A stretch of DNA of 49,135 nucleotides, from contig NZ_RYYS01000063.1 in assembly GCF_004138215.1 (NCBI RefSeq), positions 1 to 49,135 of the forward strand, given 5' to 3'. The notes below the pieces were generated by a model. It ran no database searches and was not told the origin of the DNA. It was given only the letters and a program-made list of their open reading frames with translations. Shown one piece after another: positions 39,346-49,116 of this stretch. Source of the stretch: Anaerophilus nitritigenes (GTDB lineage: Bacteria > Bacillota > Clostridia > Peptostreptococcales > Thermotaleaceae). Made by a program: the position numbers and the translations under genes. The first letter of the stretch is position 1, and the number at the start of each line of letters is the position of its first letter.

Positions 39346-41241
39346 ATGAATATCTTATCTTTAGAAAACATATCTAAATCTTATGGTGAAAAAATACTTT
39401 TTGAAAATATATCTTTTTCTATTGGTGATACTGATAAAATTGGTTTAATTGGTGTAAATGGAACGGGTAAATCCTCTCTTTTAAAAATTATTGCAGGAGA
39501 TGATGTAGCAGATACAGGAGCTGTTCATATGCCAAGTAAAATGACAATTGAGTATCTTCCACAAAATCCAGAATTTGATTCTAATGCTACTATTTTAGAA
39601 CAAATATTTAAAAGTGATTCTCAAATTATGAATATCATAAGAGACTATGAAAATACCTTAGAAAAGATTTCTCAAAATGCAAATGATCTCGATCTACAAA
39701 AAAAACTACTACATTTAACAGACAATATGAATACAATGGATGCATGGGAAATAGAAAATCAAGTCAAAACCATTCTCACAAAGCTTGGAATTCATAACTT
39801 TCATCAAAAAATAGGAACTCTATCTGGAGGACAAAAGAAAAGAATAGCTCTAGCTAGTGCTTTGATTTCTCCTTGTGATTTATTGATTTTAGATGAGCCT
39901 ACCAACCACATGGATCATGATACTATTGATTGGTTAGAAAAATATCTAACTACTAGAAAAGGCTCTTTACTAATGATTACTCATGATCGATATTTTTTAG
40001 ATAGAGTCGTGAATAAAACCTTAGAGCTAGACTATGGAAAAGTTTACATGTATACAGGAAATTATTCTGAGTTTATTAAAAAAAAGCTTGAAAGAAAAGC
40101 CCTTGAATCATCCATTGAAAAAAAGCGAGAGCGTCTATATAAAAAAGAATTAGAATGGATCAGAACTGGTGCAAAAGCAAGAACTACAAAACAAAAGGCA
40201 AGAATTCAAAGATTTGAAGAATTAAAAGATACTTCTGGTCCTATAGATGATTCTAATATAGATATATGTGTAGCTCACTCTAGATTAGGTCAAAAAATTA
40301 TTGAAATAAATAATATATCTAAAAGCTTTGATAATAAAGTAATAGAGGATTTTAGCTATATTTCTTTAAAGAATGATCGTATTGGTATTATAGGAAATAA
40401 TGGGGCAGGTAAATCTACTCTTCTAAACTTAATTACACGTAAACTAACTCCTAATCAAGGTAGTATTGATATTGGTCCTACTGTAAAAATTGGATATTTT
40501 TCTCAAGAATCAGAAGATATGAATATAAATTTACGAGCTATTGAGTATATCAAAGAAAAAGCTGAATATATTACTACAGAAGATGGTACAAAAATTAGTG
40601 CTTCTCAAATGATGGAAAATTTCTTGTTTGCTCCAGATATGCAATGGACTTATATCTCAAAGCTATCAGGCGGAGAAAGAAGAAGACTCTATTTATTAAG
40701 AGTTTTAATGGATGCTCCTAATGTACTCATTTTAGATGAGCCTACTAATGATTTAGACATCGATACCCTAAAGGTTTTAGAAAATTATATAGATGATTTT
40801 AATGGAGTCGTCATCTGTGTATCTCATGATCGATACTTTTTAGATAGAATTTGCAATAAAATATTCTTCTTTGCAGGAGACGGAAAAATCATAGAACATA
40901 CAGGAAATTATTCTGATTTTTATGAAAGTGGTAGATGGATTCAAGAAGAAATCAAAGAAGAAAAAAACATTAAAAAAAGTACTCCTCAAAAATCAAAGGA
41001 AAAAAAGTTAAAATTTACTTATAATGAACAAAGAGAATATGAAACCATAGATCAAGAAATACAAAAGCTAGAAAATAAACTATCTACACTAGAAGAAGAA
41101 ATGAAAAAATATTCTACAAATTTTACAAAACTTCAAGAACTTATGGGTGAAAAAGATCATACAGAAGAAGAACTTCTTTTAAAGATGGAAAGACAAGAAT
41201 ATTTAAATGATCTAGCAGAAAAGATAAAAAATGAGAATTAA
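39346..41241 (+). CDS. ABC-F family ATPase (Uup-type)
   Basis: 631 residues from ATG 39346 (MNILSLENISKSYGEKIL); AAAGGATGA lies just before, overlapping an upstream in-frame ATG at 39337. Two ATP-binding cassettes, each with Walker A (GVNGTGKSS, GNNGAGKST), signature (LSGGQKKR, LSGGERRR) and Walker B (LLILDEPTNHMD, VLILDEPTNDLD), joined by the interdomain linker. No membrane domain. The C-terminal coiled coil (about 560-625, IQKLENKLSTLEEEMKKYS) is the Uup feature. ABC-F proteins act on ribosomes; Uup also affects transposon excision and translation. Confidence 0.92.
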   Translation: MNILSLENISKSYGEKILFENISFSIGDTDKIGLIGVNGTGKSSLLKIIAGDDVADTGAVHMPSKMTIEYLPQNPEFDSNATILEQIFKSDSQIMNIIRDYENTLEKISQNANDLDLQKKLLHLTDNMNTMDAWEIENQVKTILTKLGIHNFHQKIGTLSGGQKKRIALASALISPCDLLILDEPTNHMDHDTIDWLEKYLTTRKGSLLMITHDRYFLDRVVNKTLELDYGKVYMYTGNYSEFIKKKLERKALESSIEKKRERLYKKELEWIRTGAKARTTKQKARIQRFEELKDTSGPIDDSNIDICVAHSRLGQKIIEINNISKSFDNKVIEDFSYISLKNDRIGIIGNNGAGKSTLLNLITRKLTPNQGSIDIGPTVKIGYFSQESEDMNINLRAIEYIKEKAEYITTEDGTKISASQMMENFLFAPDMQWTYISKLSGGERRRLYLLRVLMDAPNVLILDEPTNDLDIDTLKVLENYIDDFNGVVICVSHDRYFLDRICNKIFFFAGDGKIIEHTGNYSDFYESGRWIQEEIKEEKNIKKSTPQKSKEKKLKFTYNEQREYETIDQEIQKLENKLSTLEEEMKKYSTNFTKLQELMGEKDHTEEELLLKMERQEYLNDLAEKIKNEN

Positions 41242-41253
41242 ATACATCTGAAT

Positions 41254-41288
41254 AAAAAATCAACTTCAAAATATGAAGTTGATTTTTT
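41254..41288. terminator. terminator of the ABC-F gene
   Basis: Perfect 15-base arms AAAAAATCAACTTCA (41254-41268) and TGAAGTTGATTTTTT (41274-41288). Confidence 0.9.
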
Positions 41289-41349
41289 TAAAGTAATATA
41301 AAATAAGGTAGTATAAAATATTTACAGGCTCAAAATACATCCTCTTTTT

Positions 41350-42195
41350 TTATATTTCACCTTCTTGTAATTCAAGCAACTGAGAAACTGTAGTAAACTC
41401 ATACCCCTCTGTCTTAGCCCATTCAATAATTTGTGGGAGTGCTGTAAGCATATTCTCCATTGCTTTATCTGAACCACTAGAGTGCATCAATATAATTCCT
41501 CCTGAATATAGTTGATGTTTTACCTTGTCCATGATCTGTTCTACAGAAACTCCTGACCAATCTCTTGTATCTACAGACCAATTTACTGCATTATATCCTA
41601 ATTCATTTACAGATTCTAAAGAGTCTTTTCCCAATGCCCCATAAGGCGGTCTAAAAATATTTGTATGATTCCCTATGGTATTATTTAGTGCCTGTTGTGT
41701 TTTCATTAATTCTTCTTCGATCTGAGCTTTTGTAAGCTTATTAAAATTTTTATGATTAAAACTATGATTTCCAATTTCATGTCCTTCTTGCGATATAATT
41801 ATTAGTTCTTGTGGATATCTTTCTATATGCCTTCCAATAACAAAAAAAGTAGCTTTAACCTCATATTGCTTTAAAATCTCTAGGACCTTATCCGTATAAT
41901 ATTTACTTGGCCCATCATCAAAAGTTATAGCAATTTGTTTTTTCTCTTTATTTCCTGTATAAAATATCTTATTTTGAACTTTATAGATTTTATTTTCAAT
42001 TTTTTGTTCTTCTATAGCATTCTCATGTTCCTCTTTATCATTTGTTTGTAGTATATTCTCTACAGATTGAGTCTCTTCTCCTTTAGCAGAAGCTTTATTT
42101 GATGCAAAAACATAGTCTATAATTTCTTCCTTTGCACATACAACAACTACTATAATTGCTAATAAAATCATTCCTATTTTTACATTTTTTTTCAT
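41350..42195 (-). CDS. polysaccharide deacetylase (NodB domain)
   Basis: 281 residues, ATG 42195 behind AAAGCAGGTGAAAAA. N-terminal membrane anchor (VKIGMILLAIIVVVVCA), a Glu-rich linker, then NodB homology domain (about 88-275): IAITFDDGPSKYYTDKVL (motif 1, metal Asp), HSFNHKNF (motif 2), RPPYGA (motif 3), DTRDWSGVS (motif 4) and ILMHSSGSDKA (motif 5). Deacetylates peptidoglycan or another envelope polysaccharide outside the membrane. An inverted repeat lies at its promoter. Confidence 0.92.
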   Translation of the reverse strand: MKKNVKIGMILLAIIVVVVCAKEEIIDYVFASNKASAKGEETQSVENILQTNDKEEHENAIEEQKIENKIYKVQNKIFYTGNKEKKQIAITFDDGPSKYYTDKVLEILKQYEVKATFFVIGRHIERYPQELIIISQEGHEIGNHSFNHKNFNKLTKAQIEEELMKTQQALNNTIGNHTNIFRPPYGALGKDSLESVNELGYNAVNWSVDTRDWSGVSVEQIMDKVKHQLYSGGIILMHSSGSDKAMENMLTALPQIIEWAKTEGYEFTTVSQLLELQEGEI

Positions 42196-42236
42196 TTTTT
42201 CACCTGCTTTTCTTTTTATTTTCTTTTGCTACCTCT

Positions 42237-42280
42237 ATTATACACTTTTCTTTGATATAAATTGTTACATGAGAGTAACA
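42237..42280 (-). promoter_or_regulatory. deacetylase promoter with upstream palindrome
   Basis: Minus strand -10 TATAAT (42242-42237). TGTTAC-ATGAGA-GTAACA (42263-42280) is a perfect palindrome with 6-base arms located over the -35 region; no good -35 sequence is otherwise visible. A repressor or activator site is likely; the protein is unknown. Confidence 0.5.
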
Positions 42281-42380
42281 AAAAGTAATTATATCTTTAT
42301 ATAATTATAAATTTCTACAAAAATGTAACTTTCCCTTATTATTTATACCACGTCTTCAGTATTTTATAAAAAAAGAAAAA

Positions 42381-42404
42381 GATCTAATGAGTAACTCATA
42401 GATC
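42381..42404. terminator. terminator of the ClpE-type gene
   Basis: GATCT..ATGAGT / ACTCAT..AGATC with one bulged base; the minus strand continues with TTTTTCTTTTTTT. Confidence 0.8.
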
Positions 42405-42472
42405 CTTTCTAGCTATTTAAAAATTATATTTTGATATAATTTCTTCTACTAAAAAAAATTTATTTTATAAAG

Positions 42473-44737
42473 CTATTTTTGTAGAACAATTTTCCCTTCT
42501 TTTAGTAAAATTTCGATACAATCTCCTTCTTCAAAATTCCTCTGAAGATATTGTTCTGCTATTTCATCTTCAATATATCTTTGAATGGTTCTTCTTAAAG
42601 GTCTTGCTCCATATTTTTCATCATATCCCTTTTTTAATATGAAATCTTTTACTTCTTGTGAAACCTCTAATCTTATATTTTTTTGTTTTGCTTCTTCTAC
42701 TACTTCCTTTAACATAATATCTACTATTTTGACTAATTCTTCTCTTTGAAGATATTTAAATATAATAACCTCATCAATTCTATTTAAAAATTCAGGTTTA
42801 AAAGTTTCTTTGAGAGCATCTTTTACATGGTCTTCTAATGCTTGATCATTATTATTAGAAAATCCTATAGAATTAGCTTTAAAGTTAGTACCTGCATTAG
42901 AAGTCATAATAATTACTGTATTTTCAAAAAATACTGTTCTTCCTTGACTATCTGTAAGTCTTCCATCTTCAAGAATCTGCAAAAGCATATGAAATACATC
43001 TGGATGAGCTTTTTCAATTTCATCTAGCAAGATCACAGAATAAGGCTTTCTTCTTACTTTCTCTGTCAGTTGTCCTCCTTGATCATAACCTACATATCCT
43101 GGAGGAGCTCCAATCAATTTAGAAACTGTATGTTTTTCCATATACTCAGACATATCCACACGAATCATACTGTCTTCATCTCCAAATAGTTCATATGCTA
43201 ATGTCTTTACCAATTCAGTTTTACCTACCCCTGTAGGACCTACAAAAATAAAGGAAGCAGGCTTTTTCTTTTTCTTAAAACCTGATCTATTTCTTCTTAT
43301 AGTTCTTGCAAGACTAACAATGGCTTTATCTTGACCAATAACTCTTTTATGAATTCTATCTTCAAGATGAATCAATTTTTGTGCTTCTTCTTCTGTAATC
43401 TTTTGAACTGGAATATTTGTCCAAGCCTCAACTACATAAGCTATATCTTCTACTTGTATTTCTACTTGTTTATGTTTTTTCTCTAATTCATAAAGTTGTT
43501 GTTCCAATTGAAATTCTTCCATCTTGTATTTTGCAGCTTTTTCATAATCATTATTGATTGCAGCATTCTCTTTTTCTTGTTGAATTCTTTGTAATGCTTC
43601 CTTTATATTTTCTATTGCTAAAAGACCTGTATTGTTTAAGTTGGCTCTTGAACCTGCCTCATCAATTACATCTATGGCTTTATCTGGTAAAAAACGATCT
43701 GTAATGTATCTTTCTGATAGATGTACAGAAGCTTTAATCACTTCTTCTGAGATTTTTACTTGATGATAATCTTCATAGTAGTTCTTAATTCCCTTTAAAA
43801 TCTCTATTGTATCTTCTATAGTTGGTTCTTCTACCAATACAGGTTGAAATCTTCTTTCTAGTGCAGCATCTTTTTCAATATGTTTTCTATACTCATCTAA
43901 GGTAGTTGCTCCTATGACTTGAATTTCTCCTTTTGCTAAAGCAGGTTTTAAAATATTAGCAGCATTCATCACTCCACCATGAACTTCTCCTGCTCCCATA
44001 ATATTATGTACTTCATCAATAACTAATATAATATTTCCACACTCTTTAGCTTCTTTAATAATTGATTTCATCCTACCTTCAAATTGTCCTCTAAACTGAG
44101 TTCCTGCTACTACTGCTGTAAGATCTAAAAGATATATTTGTGCATGAAAAAGCTTTTGAGGGACTTGTCTTTCTACTATACGAAGGGCTAAACCTTCTGC
44201 TATAGCAGTTTTTCCCACTCCAGGTTCTCCTATTAAAATAGGATTGTTTTTATTTCTTCTATTTAAAATTTGTACTACTCTACTTATTTCTTTTTGTCTT
44301 CCAATTACTTTATCTATTTCTTTATTCTTTGCTCGTTCTGTTAAATTAGTTCCATACATTTCTAAGTATTTTTTCTTGTTCTTTATTTTTTTTTCTTTTT
44401 TCTTTTCTTTAGAATCTTCATCTACATGAATTGTAGTTTCTTTGTCCTCTTCAACAGAGTCCTTCATAAATGGAAAAGCCCCTCCTAGCATATCTGCCAA
44501 ATTCTCTTCATCCATATTCTCCATGTCCATATCTTCAAACATATAATTCATTTCTTCTGTCAAATTTTTTATATCGTCTTTATTCATTCCTGCTTGTTTC
44601 ATCAATTGATCTATTACAGGAATACCCATTTTTTTAGCACATTCCATACATAATCCCTTTATTTCTGTTTTTCCATTCTCTATTTGAGATGTAAATACAA
44701 TTGCAATCTTTTTTTTACAAACTGAGCACAATTTCAT
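42473..44737 (-). CDS. clpE: ATP-dependent Clp protease ATP-binding subunit, ClpE-type (N-terminal zinc finger)
   Basis: 754 residues from ATG 44737 (MKLCSVCKKKIAIVF) after TTTGGAGTTG. Zinc finger CSVC...CMECAKK (about 4-36), a short acidic/Met-rich linker, UvrB/UvrC-like motif (NNDYEKAAKYKMEEFQLEQQ) in the middle, and two AAA+ modules with Walker A GEPGVGKTA and GPTGVGKTE, plus the IDE(V/I) Walker B motifs. Partner peptidase is ClpP, recognised through a hydrophobic loop. It unfolds damaged proteins. No CtsR operator was recognised upstream. Whether it equals Bacillus ClpE or a clostridial ClpC-like variant is not settled. Confidence 0.85.
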   Translation of the reverse strand: MKLCSVCKKKIAIVFTSQIENGKTEIKGLCMECAKKMGIPVIDQLMKQAGMNKDDIKNLTEEMNYMFEDMDMENMDEENLADMLGGAFPFMKDSVEEDKETTIHVDEDSKEKKKEKKIKNKKKYLEMYGTNLTERAKNKEIDKVIGRQKEISRVVQILNRRNKNNPILIGEPGVGKTAIAEGLALRIVERQVPQKLFHAQIYLLDLTAVVAGTQFRGQFEGRMKSIIKEAKECGNIILVIDEVHNIMGAGEVHGGVMNAANILKPALAKGEIQVIGATTLDEYRKHIEKDAALERRFQPVLVEEPTIEDTIEILKGIKNYYEDYHQVKISEEVIKASVHLSERYITDRFLPDKAIDVIDEAGSRANLNNTGLLAIENIKEALQRIQQEKENAAINNDYEKAAKYKMEEFQLEQQLYELEKKHKQVEIQVEDIAYVVEAWTNIPVQKITEEEAQKLIHLEDRIHKRVIGQDKAIVSLARTIRRNRSGFKKKKKPASFIFVGPTGVGKTELVKTLAYELFGDEDSMIRVDMSEYMEKHTVSKLIGAPPGYVGYDQGGQLTEKVRRKPYSVILLDEIEKAHPDVFHMLLQILEDGRLTDSQGRTVFFENTVIIMTSNAGTNFKANSIGFSNNNDQALEDHVKDALKETFKPEFLNRIDEVIIFKYLQREELVKIVDIMLKEVVEEAKQKNIRLEVSQEVKDFILKKGYDEKYGARPLRRTIQRYIEDEIAEQYLQRNFEEGDCIEILLKEGKIVLQK

Positions 44738-44936
44738 GTTTATCAACTCCAAACCTTAAAATGAAATAATGGTAACTTAAATATAACATACCCCTAACTT
44801 TATTTATTATTTTCATTCCTATAACTTAATATGTAAAACCTATTAAAAAGGTAGTTCATATAAATACTTTTGGGGTATATAGATTTATTCTAATACAAAT
44901 ACTAAATTTGTTCAAATATTATTGGAGGGCTATTTT

Positions 44937-45497
44937 ATGAAAAAATTTTTTAAATTCTTATATCTTATTTTTACGATAAGTATGCTTTCTTTTATGATTA
45001 TATTTTTTTCAAAAAAACAATATCACTTTTTATTCTATACTTCTATCCTATATTTTCTTTATCTTTGTTATATCTATTGGGAATCAAAAAAAAAGTATGC
45101 AATAAAATCCTATGTAAAAATACTGATTCTTGTTACTATTATTATAGATTTATTAGGATTTGCTCTTCATTGGTATGATAAAGTATATTGGTTTGATGAA
45201 GCATTGCATATGTTTGGATCTTTTTGTATAACTCTTTTTTCTTATGCTTTGATTCAACTATTTTGGGGAGATTTTTCTTCCTCTCGTACGCTTACTTTTA
45301 TATGTATTGCTTCTTTAGGCATAACAATAGGAGTATTATATGAAATAGGAGAATTTTTATTAGATTTTATTTTTGATTCAAGCCATCAAGATGGATTGAT
45401 AGATACAAATCTAGACCTCATATTTGATGTGTTTGGAGCCATATTAGGAAGTTTATGGGGAGTATATAGAAAAAGAATGGTTACCTTAAAAAGATAA
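44937..45497 (+). CDS. DUF2238-like (YjdF-type) membrane protein
   Basis: 186 residues from ATG 44937 (MKKFFKFLYLIFTISML) after TTGGAGGGC. Five to six membrane helices with HWYDKVYWFDEALHMFGSFC and DLIFDVFGAILGSLWGVY, resembling the YjdF/DUF2238 pattern of conserved membrane His/Asp residues. Function unknown. Divergent from the clp gene. Confidence 0.6.
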   Translation: MKKFFKFLYLIFTISMLSFMIIFFSKKQYHFLFYTSILYFLYLCYIYWESKKKYAIKSYVKILILVTIIIDLLGFALHWYDKVYWFDEALHMFGSFCITLFSYALIQLFWGDFSSSRTLTFICIASLGITIGVLYEIGEFLLDFIFDSSHQDGLIDTNLDLIFDVFGAILGSLWGVYRKRMVTLKR

Positions 45498-45521
45498 AAG
45501 ATCACCCACTTGGTGATCTTT
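45497..45521. terminator. bidirectional terminator, DUF2238-like gene / speD
   Basis: AAAGATCACC (45497-45506), 5-base loop, GGTGATCTTT (45512-45521); T run on both strands, serving convergent genes. Confidence 0.9.
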
Positions 45522-46346
45522 TTATCCCTCTATTACATTGATTCCATAAAAAATCTCTGTCATCTCTTTATTTAATTTTTCTATAATTTCATCTTTTTCT
45601 GCTTCATTTAAGTTTTCTTCTTTAATTTCAAACAAATAATTATCTAATTTGAAATCTCTTATTTTCATCTTTGTATGAAATATATTAGATTGATAAATAT
45701 TCATATCAATCAAGTCATATCTGTTAATAGTTTCTTTTTCAATAAAATTTTGTATGGAATTAATTGGATGATCTATAAAATGCTTTTCTCCATCTATATC
45801 CCTTGTAAATCCTCTTACTCTATAGTCAATGGTAATAATGTCTGAATCAAAACTTCCTATTAAATAGTTTAATGCTTTTACTGGAGAGATTGTACCACAA
45901 GTCGCTACATCAATATCTACTCTAAAAGTACTAATGTCATTTTGAGGATGACTTTCTGGATAGGTATGGACGGTTACATGACTTTTATCTAAATGGCCTA
46001 CAATATTTTCACGAATGGGTGTTAAAATACCTCTATTACAAGATGGATCTAAAACATATAAAGGAACTTCTTCTTCTGAAATTAAAAGAGTAACACTTGC
46101 TCCTTGTGGATCATAATCTTGTTTGGCAACGTTTAACACACTCGCACCAATAATATTGGTTACATCTGTAAGAATCTTTGTTAATCGTTCTGAATTATAT
46201 TGTTCATCAATATATTCAATATATTTTTTTCGATCTTCTTCTGTTTTTGTATAACAGATGTCATAAATATTGAAACTAAGTGACTTTGTTAAATTATTAA
46301 ATCCATACAATTTCAATTTATTATTAGTAATTTTAGCCAATATCAT
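45522..46346 (-). CDS. speD: S-adenosylmethionine decarboxylase proenzyme
   Basis: 274 residues, ATG 46346 behind AATGGGGAATGAT. Self-cleaving pyruvoyl enzyme: processing would occur at Lys121-Ser122 in [35 protein letters not shown] and [20 protein letters not shown] match the long bacterial SpeD class. Makes decarboxylated SAM for spermidine synthesis. A strong promoter precedes it. Confidence 0.95.
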   Translation of the reverse strand: MILAKITNNKLKLYGFNNLTKSLSFNIYDICYTKTEEDRKKYIEYIDEQYNSERLTKILTDVTNIIGASVLNVAKQDYDPQGASVTLLISEEEVPLYVLDPSCNRGILTPIRENIVGHLDKSHVTVHTYPESHPQNDISTFRVDIDVATCGTISPVKALNYLIGSFDSDIITIDYRVRGFTRDIDGEKHFIDHPINSIQNFIEKETINRYDLIDMNIYQSNIFHTKMKIRDFKLDNYLFEIKEENLNEAEKDEIIEKLNKEMTEIFYGINVIEG

Positions 46347-46374
46347 TCCCCATTTCTAATGAATTTACATAAAA

Positions 46375-46402
46375 ATTATATACTGTATACGAATATTGTC
46401 AA
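46375..46402 (-). promoter_or_regulatory. speD promoter with palindrome in the spacer
   Basis: Minus strand TTGACA (46402-46397), 16-base spacer, TATAAT (46380-46375). TATAC-T-GTATA (46379-46389) is a palindrome overlapping spacer and -10, a possible operator. The leader to speD is about 28 bases. Confidence 0.6.
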
Positions 46403-46585
46403 GATATAATTTTTTCTATTTATACTACTTATCTTAACCATTTTAAAAATTATTATTTGAAACATGAAAAAATTTACCAAATCATCCTTTCACTCATTTT
46501 TTATCCTATTTTATAATATATATACATCAAGAATTAGTTTTCATAGATTCAATAAATATATATCGTTAGAAAGGAGTCTTATATT

Positions 46586-48286
46586 ATGATTGATCATCCT
46601 CTCCTTCAACCTAATGATCCCACTACTTATGATCGTCATCAACTTGTTTTGTATGCCCTACATCAAGCACAAAGATCTACAGACTTTCATCCTATTATAA
46701 AAAGCTTAAGTCCTCCTCCTGATATTACAACAATTTCTCCTGCTGGTTCTTTTAAAAATAAAAAAATTGCAATTATTGGTGCAGGTGCCGCAGGTCTAGC
46801 ATCAGCTTTTGAACTAAGAAAATTAGGCTTTGACATAACTATATTTGAAGCCTCAAAAGAAAGAATTGGAGGAAGAATTTATACTTACTATTTTGATAAA
46901 GATAAAAATCTTTATGGAGAATTAGGTCCTATGCGTATTCCTGTAAGTCATGAAACAACTTGGCATTATATTAATCTTTTTCATCTACATACAAGACCCT
47001 TTATTCTAAACAATAAAAATGCTTTTTTATATGTAAGAAATACAAGAGTACGTAATGACCCTGCTGGAAAGAATGTAATGGAAAAAATTTATCCACAATT
47101 TCCTCTTTATCCATGGGAAAAAACTATTCCTTGGCAAAAACTCATAGAATATGCTCTAGAAACACCCCTTTTATCTATACCACCTTCTATAAGAAAAGAA
47201 ATTCTTCAAGTAAAGCCTGCTTATGATCCTTTGATCAATGATTGGGGCTATCTTAATATTAGACAGGTATTACAGAAAATGGGACTTAGCGAAGGAGCTA
47301 TTGATTTAATTGGAAGTGTATCTCCTCTTGAAGGTGATTTTTATTACAACAGTTATATTGAAACTCTACAAGAAATTTATCCAGTTAACTTTTCTTTTTT
47401 ATATGAAATCATTGGAGGTTCTTCAAACCTTTCATCTTCTTTTTATCGTTCTTTGATTTGCATGAATCCTTCTGAATATCCTCATATTTCTCCTGATTTA
47501 TTAGGAAAGGTTACTTTTAAAGCTGGTCATTGGATCAGAGGAATTTATTTATCTGCAGATCATCATATAACTTTAAAATATAAAAACACCTGTAATGAAA
47601 AAATAAATGAAGAAACTTTTGATTATATTATTTGTACTATTCCATTTTCTAGTCTTCGAAATATAGAAATCAATCCCCCTTTTACTACAAGAAAAATGCA
47701 AGCTATACGAGAAGTAGAGTATTCTAATGCACAAAAAATACTTTTTTTATGTAATAATCGATTTTGGGAAAAAGGAGGTCCTAATGAAAGTATTGTAGGC
47801 GGTGGATCTTTTACTGACCTTCTTATTTCAGCTATATTCTATCCTTCTAATCAGAGAAATTATCCTTTCACAACTTCTTGTTCGTCTGACGGTCCTGGAG
47901 TTTTGTTGGCATCCTATAATTATAGACAAGATGCTATTCGACTTGGAAATATGGAAGAACATAAAAAAGTAGAACTTGTAAAAAGACAAATTGAAAAGGT
48001 ACATGGACTACCTATAGGATATATGGACAAAATCGTAATAGATTATAAAACGATCAATTGGAATGACGTTCCTTACTTTTATGGTGCTTTTTGTTATTTT
48101 ATGCCTGAACAAAAAAGAATTTTTTCTTATTCTATGGTTACACCCGAATACAATAATAAAGTATTCTTTGCAGGAGAACATACCTCCTCAAGTCATGGAT
48201 GGTTACAAGGAGCCCTACATAGTGGTTCATGTGCTGCAAATGCCTTAGCCAAATATTGTACATATCAAAATGAGCCATTGTTTTAA
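46586..48286 (+). CDS. flavin-containing amine oxidase family protein
   Basis: 566 residues, ATG 46586 behind GAAAGGAGTC. FAD-binding GxGxxG site IAIIGAGAAGLASAFELRKL (about 61-80), the RIGGRIYT motif (about 96), the long substrate domain, and the C-terminal FFAGEHTSSSHGWLQGAL signature of monoamine/L-amino-acid oxidases. It is unusual in being long and in a presumed anaerobe. It may oxidise amino acids or polyamines; adjacency to speD is divergent and does not prove a link. No secretion signal seen. Confidence 0.85.
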   Translation: MIDHPLLQPNDPTTYDRHQLVLYALHQAQRSTDFHPIIKSLSPPPDITTISPAGSFKNKKIAIIGAGAAGLASAFELRKLGFDITIFEASKERIGGRIYTYYFDKDKNLYGELGPMRIPVSHETTWHYINLFHLHTRPFILNNKNAFLYVRNTRVRNDPAGKNVMEKIYPQFPLYPWEKTIPWQKLIEYALETPLLSIPPSIRKEILQVKPAYDPLINDWGYLNIRQVLQKMGLSEGAIDLIGSVSPLEGDFYYNSYIETLQEIYPVNFSFLYEIIGGSSNLSSSFYRSLICMNPSEYPHISPDLLGKVTFKAGHWIRGIYLSADHHITLKYKNTCNEKINEETFDYIICTIPFSSLRNIEINPPFTTRKMQAIREVEYSNAQKILFLCNNRFWEKGGPNESIVGGGSFTDLLISAIFYPSNQRNYPFTTSCSSDGPGVLLASYNYRQDAIRLGNMEEHKKVELVKRQIEKVHGLPIGYMDKIVIDYKTINWNDVPYFYGAFCYFMPEQKRIFSYSMVTPEYNNKVFFAGEHTSSSHGWLQGALHSGSCAANALAKYCTYQNEPLF

Positions 48287-48300
48287 CAATGGCTCATTTT
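48267..48300. terminator. terminator of the amine oxidase gene
   Basis: AAAATGAGCCATTGTT (48267-48282) and AACAATGGCTCATTTT (48285-48300), perfect 16-base arms; the left arm overlaps the last codons of the gene. Confidence 0.9.
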
Positions 48301-48489
48301 GTAGACATAGTCACAAAAAATATCACAAATTCTCAAGAATTGTTCCTTGTTTTTCTAATTCATGATCATATCATACATAATTCATACTTTTAAGCAAATA
48401 TCGACATTTATTTTCTCACAACCAGATCTAAATATGCTATAATAAAATAGAACGTATGTTTTTAAATTGAAAAAGAAGGAGATTTCTCA

Positions 48490-49074
48490 ATGACTGGTAA
48501 AACCCATATGTTATTTGGTTGTGTGACCAGCTTATATATACTTCCAAAATTAGGATATGATCCTAATATCTCTACAACTGTTGTTGCTATTTTGGGATCT
48601 TTAATTCCCGATTTGGATCATCCTAAAGCAAAACTTAATCAAAAGATTCTTCCTATAAAAAACAGATTTGGAAAAGTACTATTTTATTGTGGTATAGGAA
48701 GTTTTTTAATTTATAAATATGGATGGGAATATCCATTGATTTTTACAGTAGCTATTTTGCTTATGATCATTGGCCTGTCCCAACATAGAAGCTTTACTCA
48801 TAGTTTTTTAGGGATAGGTATGATTTTCTTTGTAGTATCTTTTATTCTAAAAGATATTCTTCCTCATTCTCTTCTTATTGCTTTTTTATTAGGAATGGCT
48901 TCACATCTTGTTGGGGATTTTCTTACTATTGGAGGCATTGAATTATTTTATCCTTTTAGCACTAAAAAGTATAGATTTATATTGACAATCTCCTCTGCAA
49001 AATTAGCAGAACCTGTAATATGTATATTTTTTATTTATTTAATCATTCGTTTTTATACCAATTTATTATTTTAA
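48490..49074 (+). CDS. YdjM/DUF457-type membrane-bound metal-dependent hydrolase
   Basis: 194 residues, ATG 48490 behind GAAGGAGATTTCTC. Five or so membrane helices. TGKTHMLFG at the start, LIPDLDHPKAKLNQ, QHRSFTHSFLG and SHLVGDFLTIGG contain the conserved His/Asp set of the YdjM family. In E. coli ydjM is LexA-controlled; no SOS box is visible here. Last complete gene in the window. Confidence 0.9.
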   Translation: MTGKTHMLFGCVTSLYILPKLGYDPNISTTVVAILGSLIPDLDHPKAKLNQKILPIKNRFGKVLFYCGIGSFLIYKYGWEYPLIFTVAILLMIIGLSQHRSFTHSFLGIGMIFFVVSFILKDILPHSLLIAFLLGMASHLVGDFLTIGGIELFYPFSTKKYRFILTISSAKLAEPVICIFFIYLIIRFYTNLLF

Positions 49075-49087
49075 AAGGTTCTATAAT

Positions 49088-49116
49088 AAATGTTGGGGTG
49101 AATAACTCCAACATTT
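49088..49116. terminator. terminator of the YdjM-family gene
   Basis: AAATGTTGG (49088-49096) and CCAACATTT (49108-49116), followed by AATTTTTT. Confidence 0.8.
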
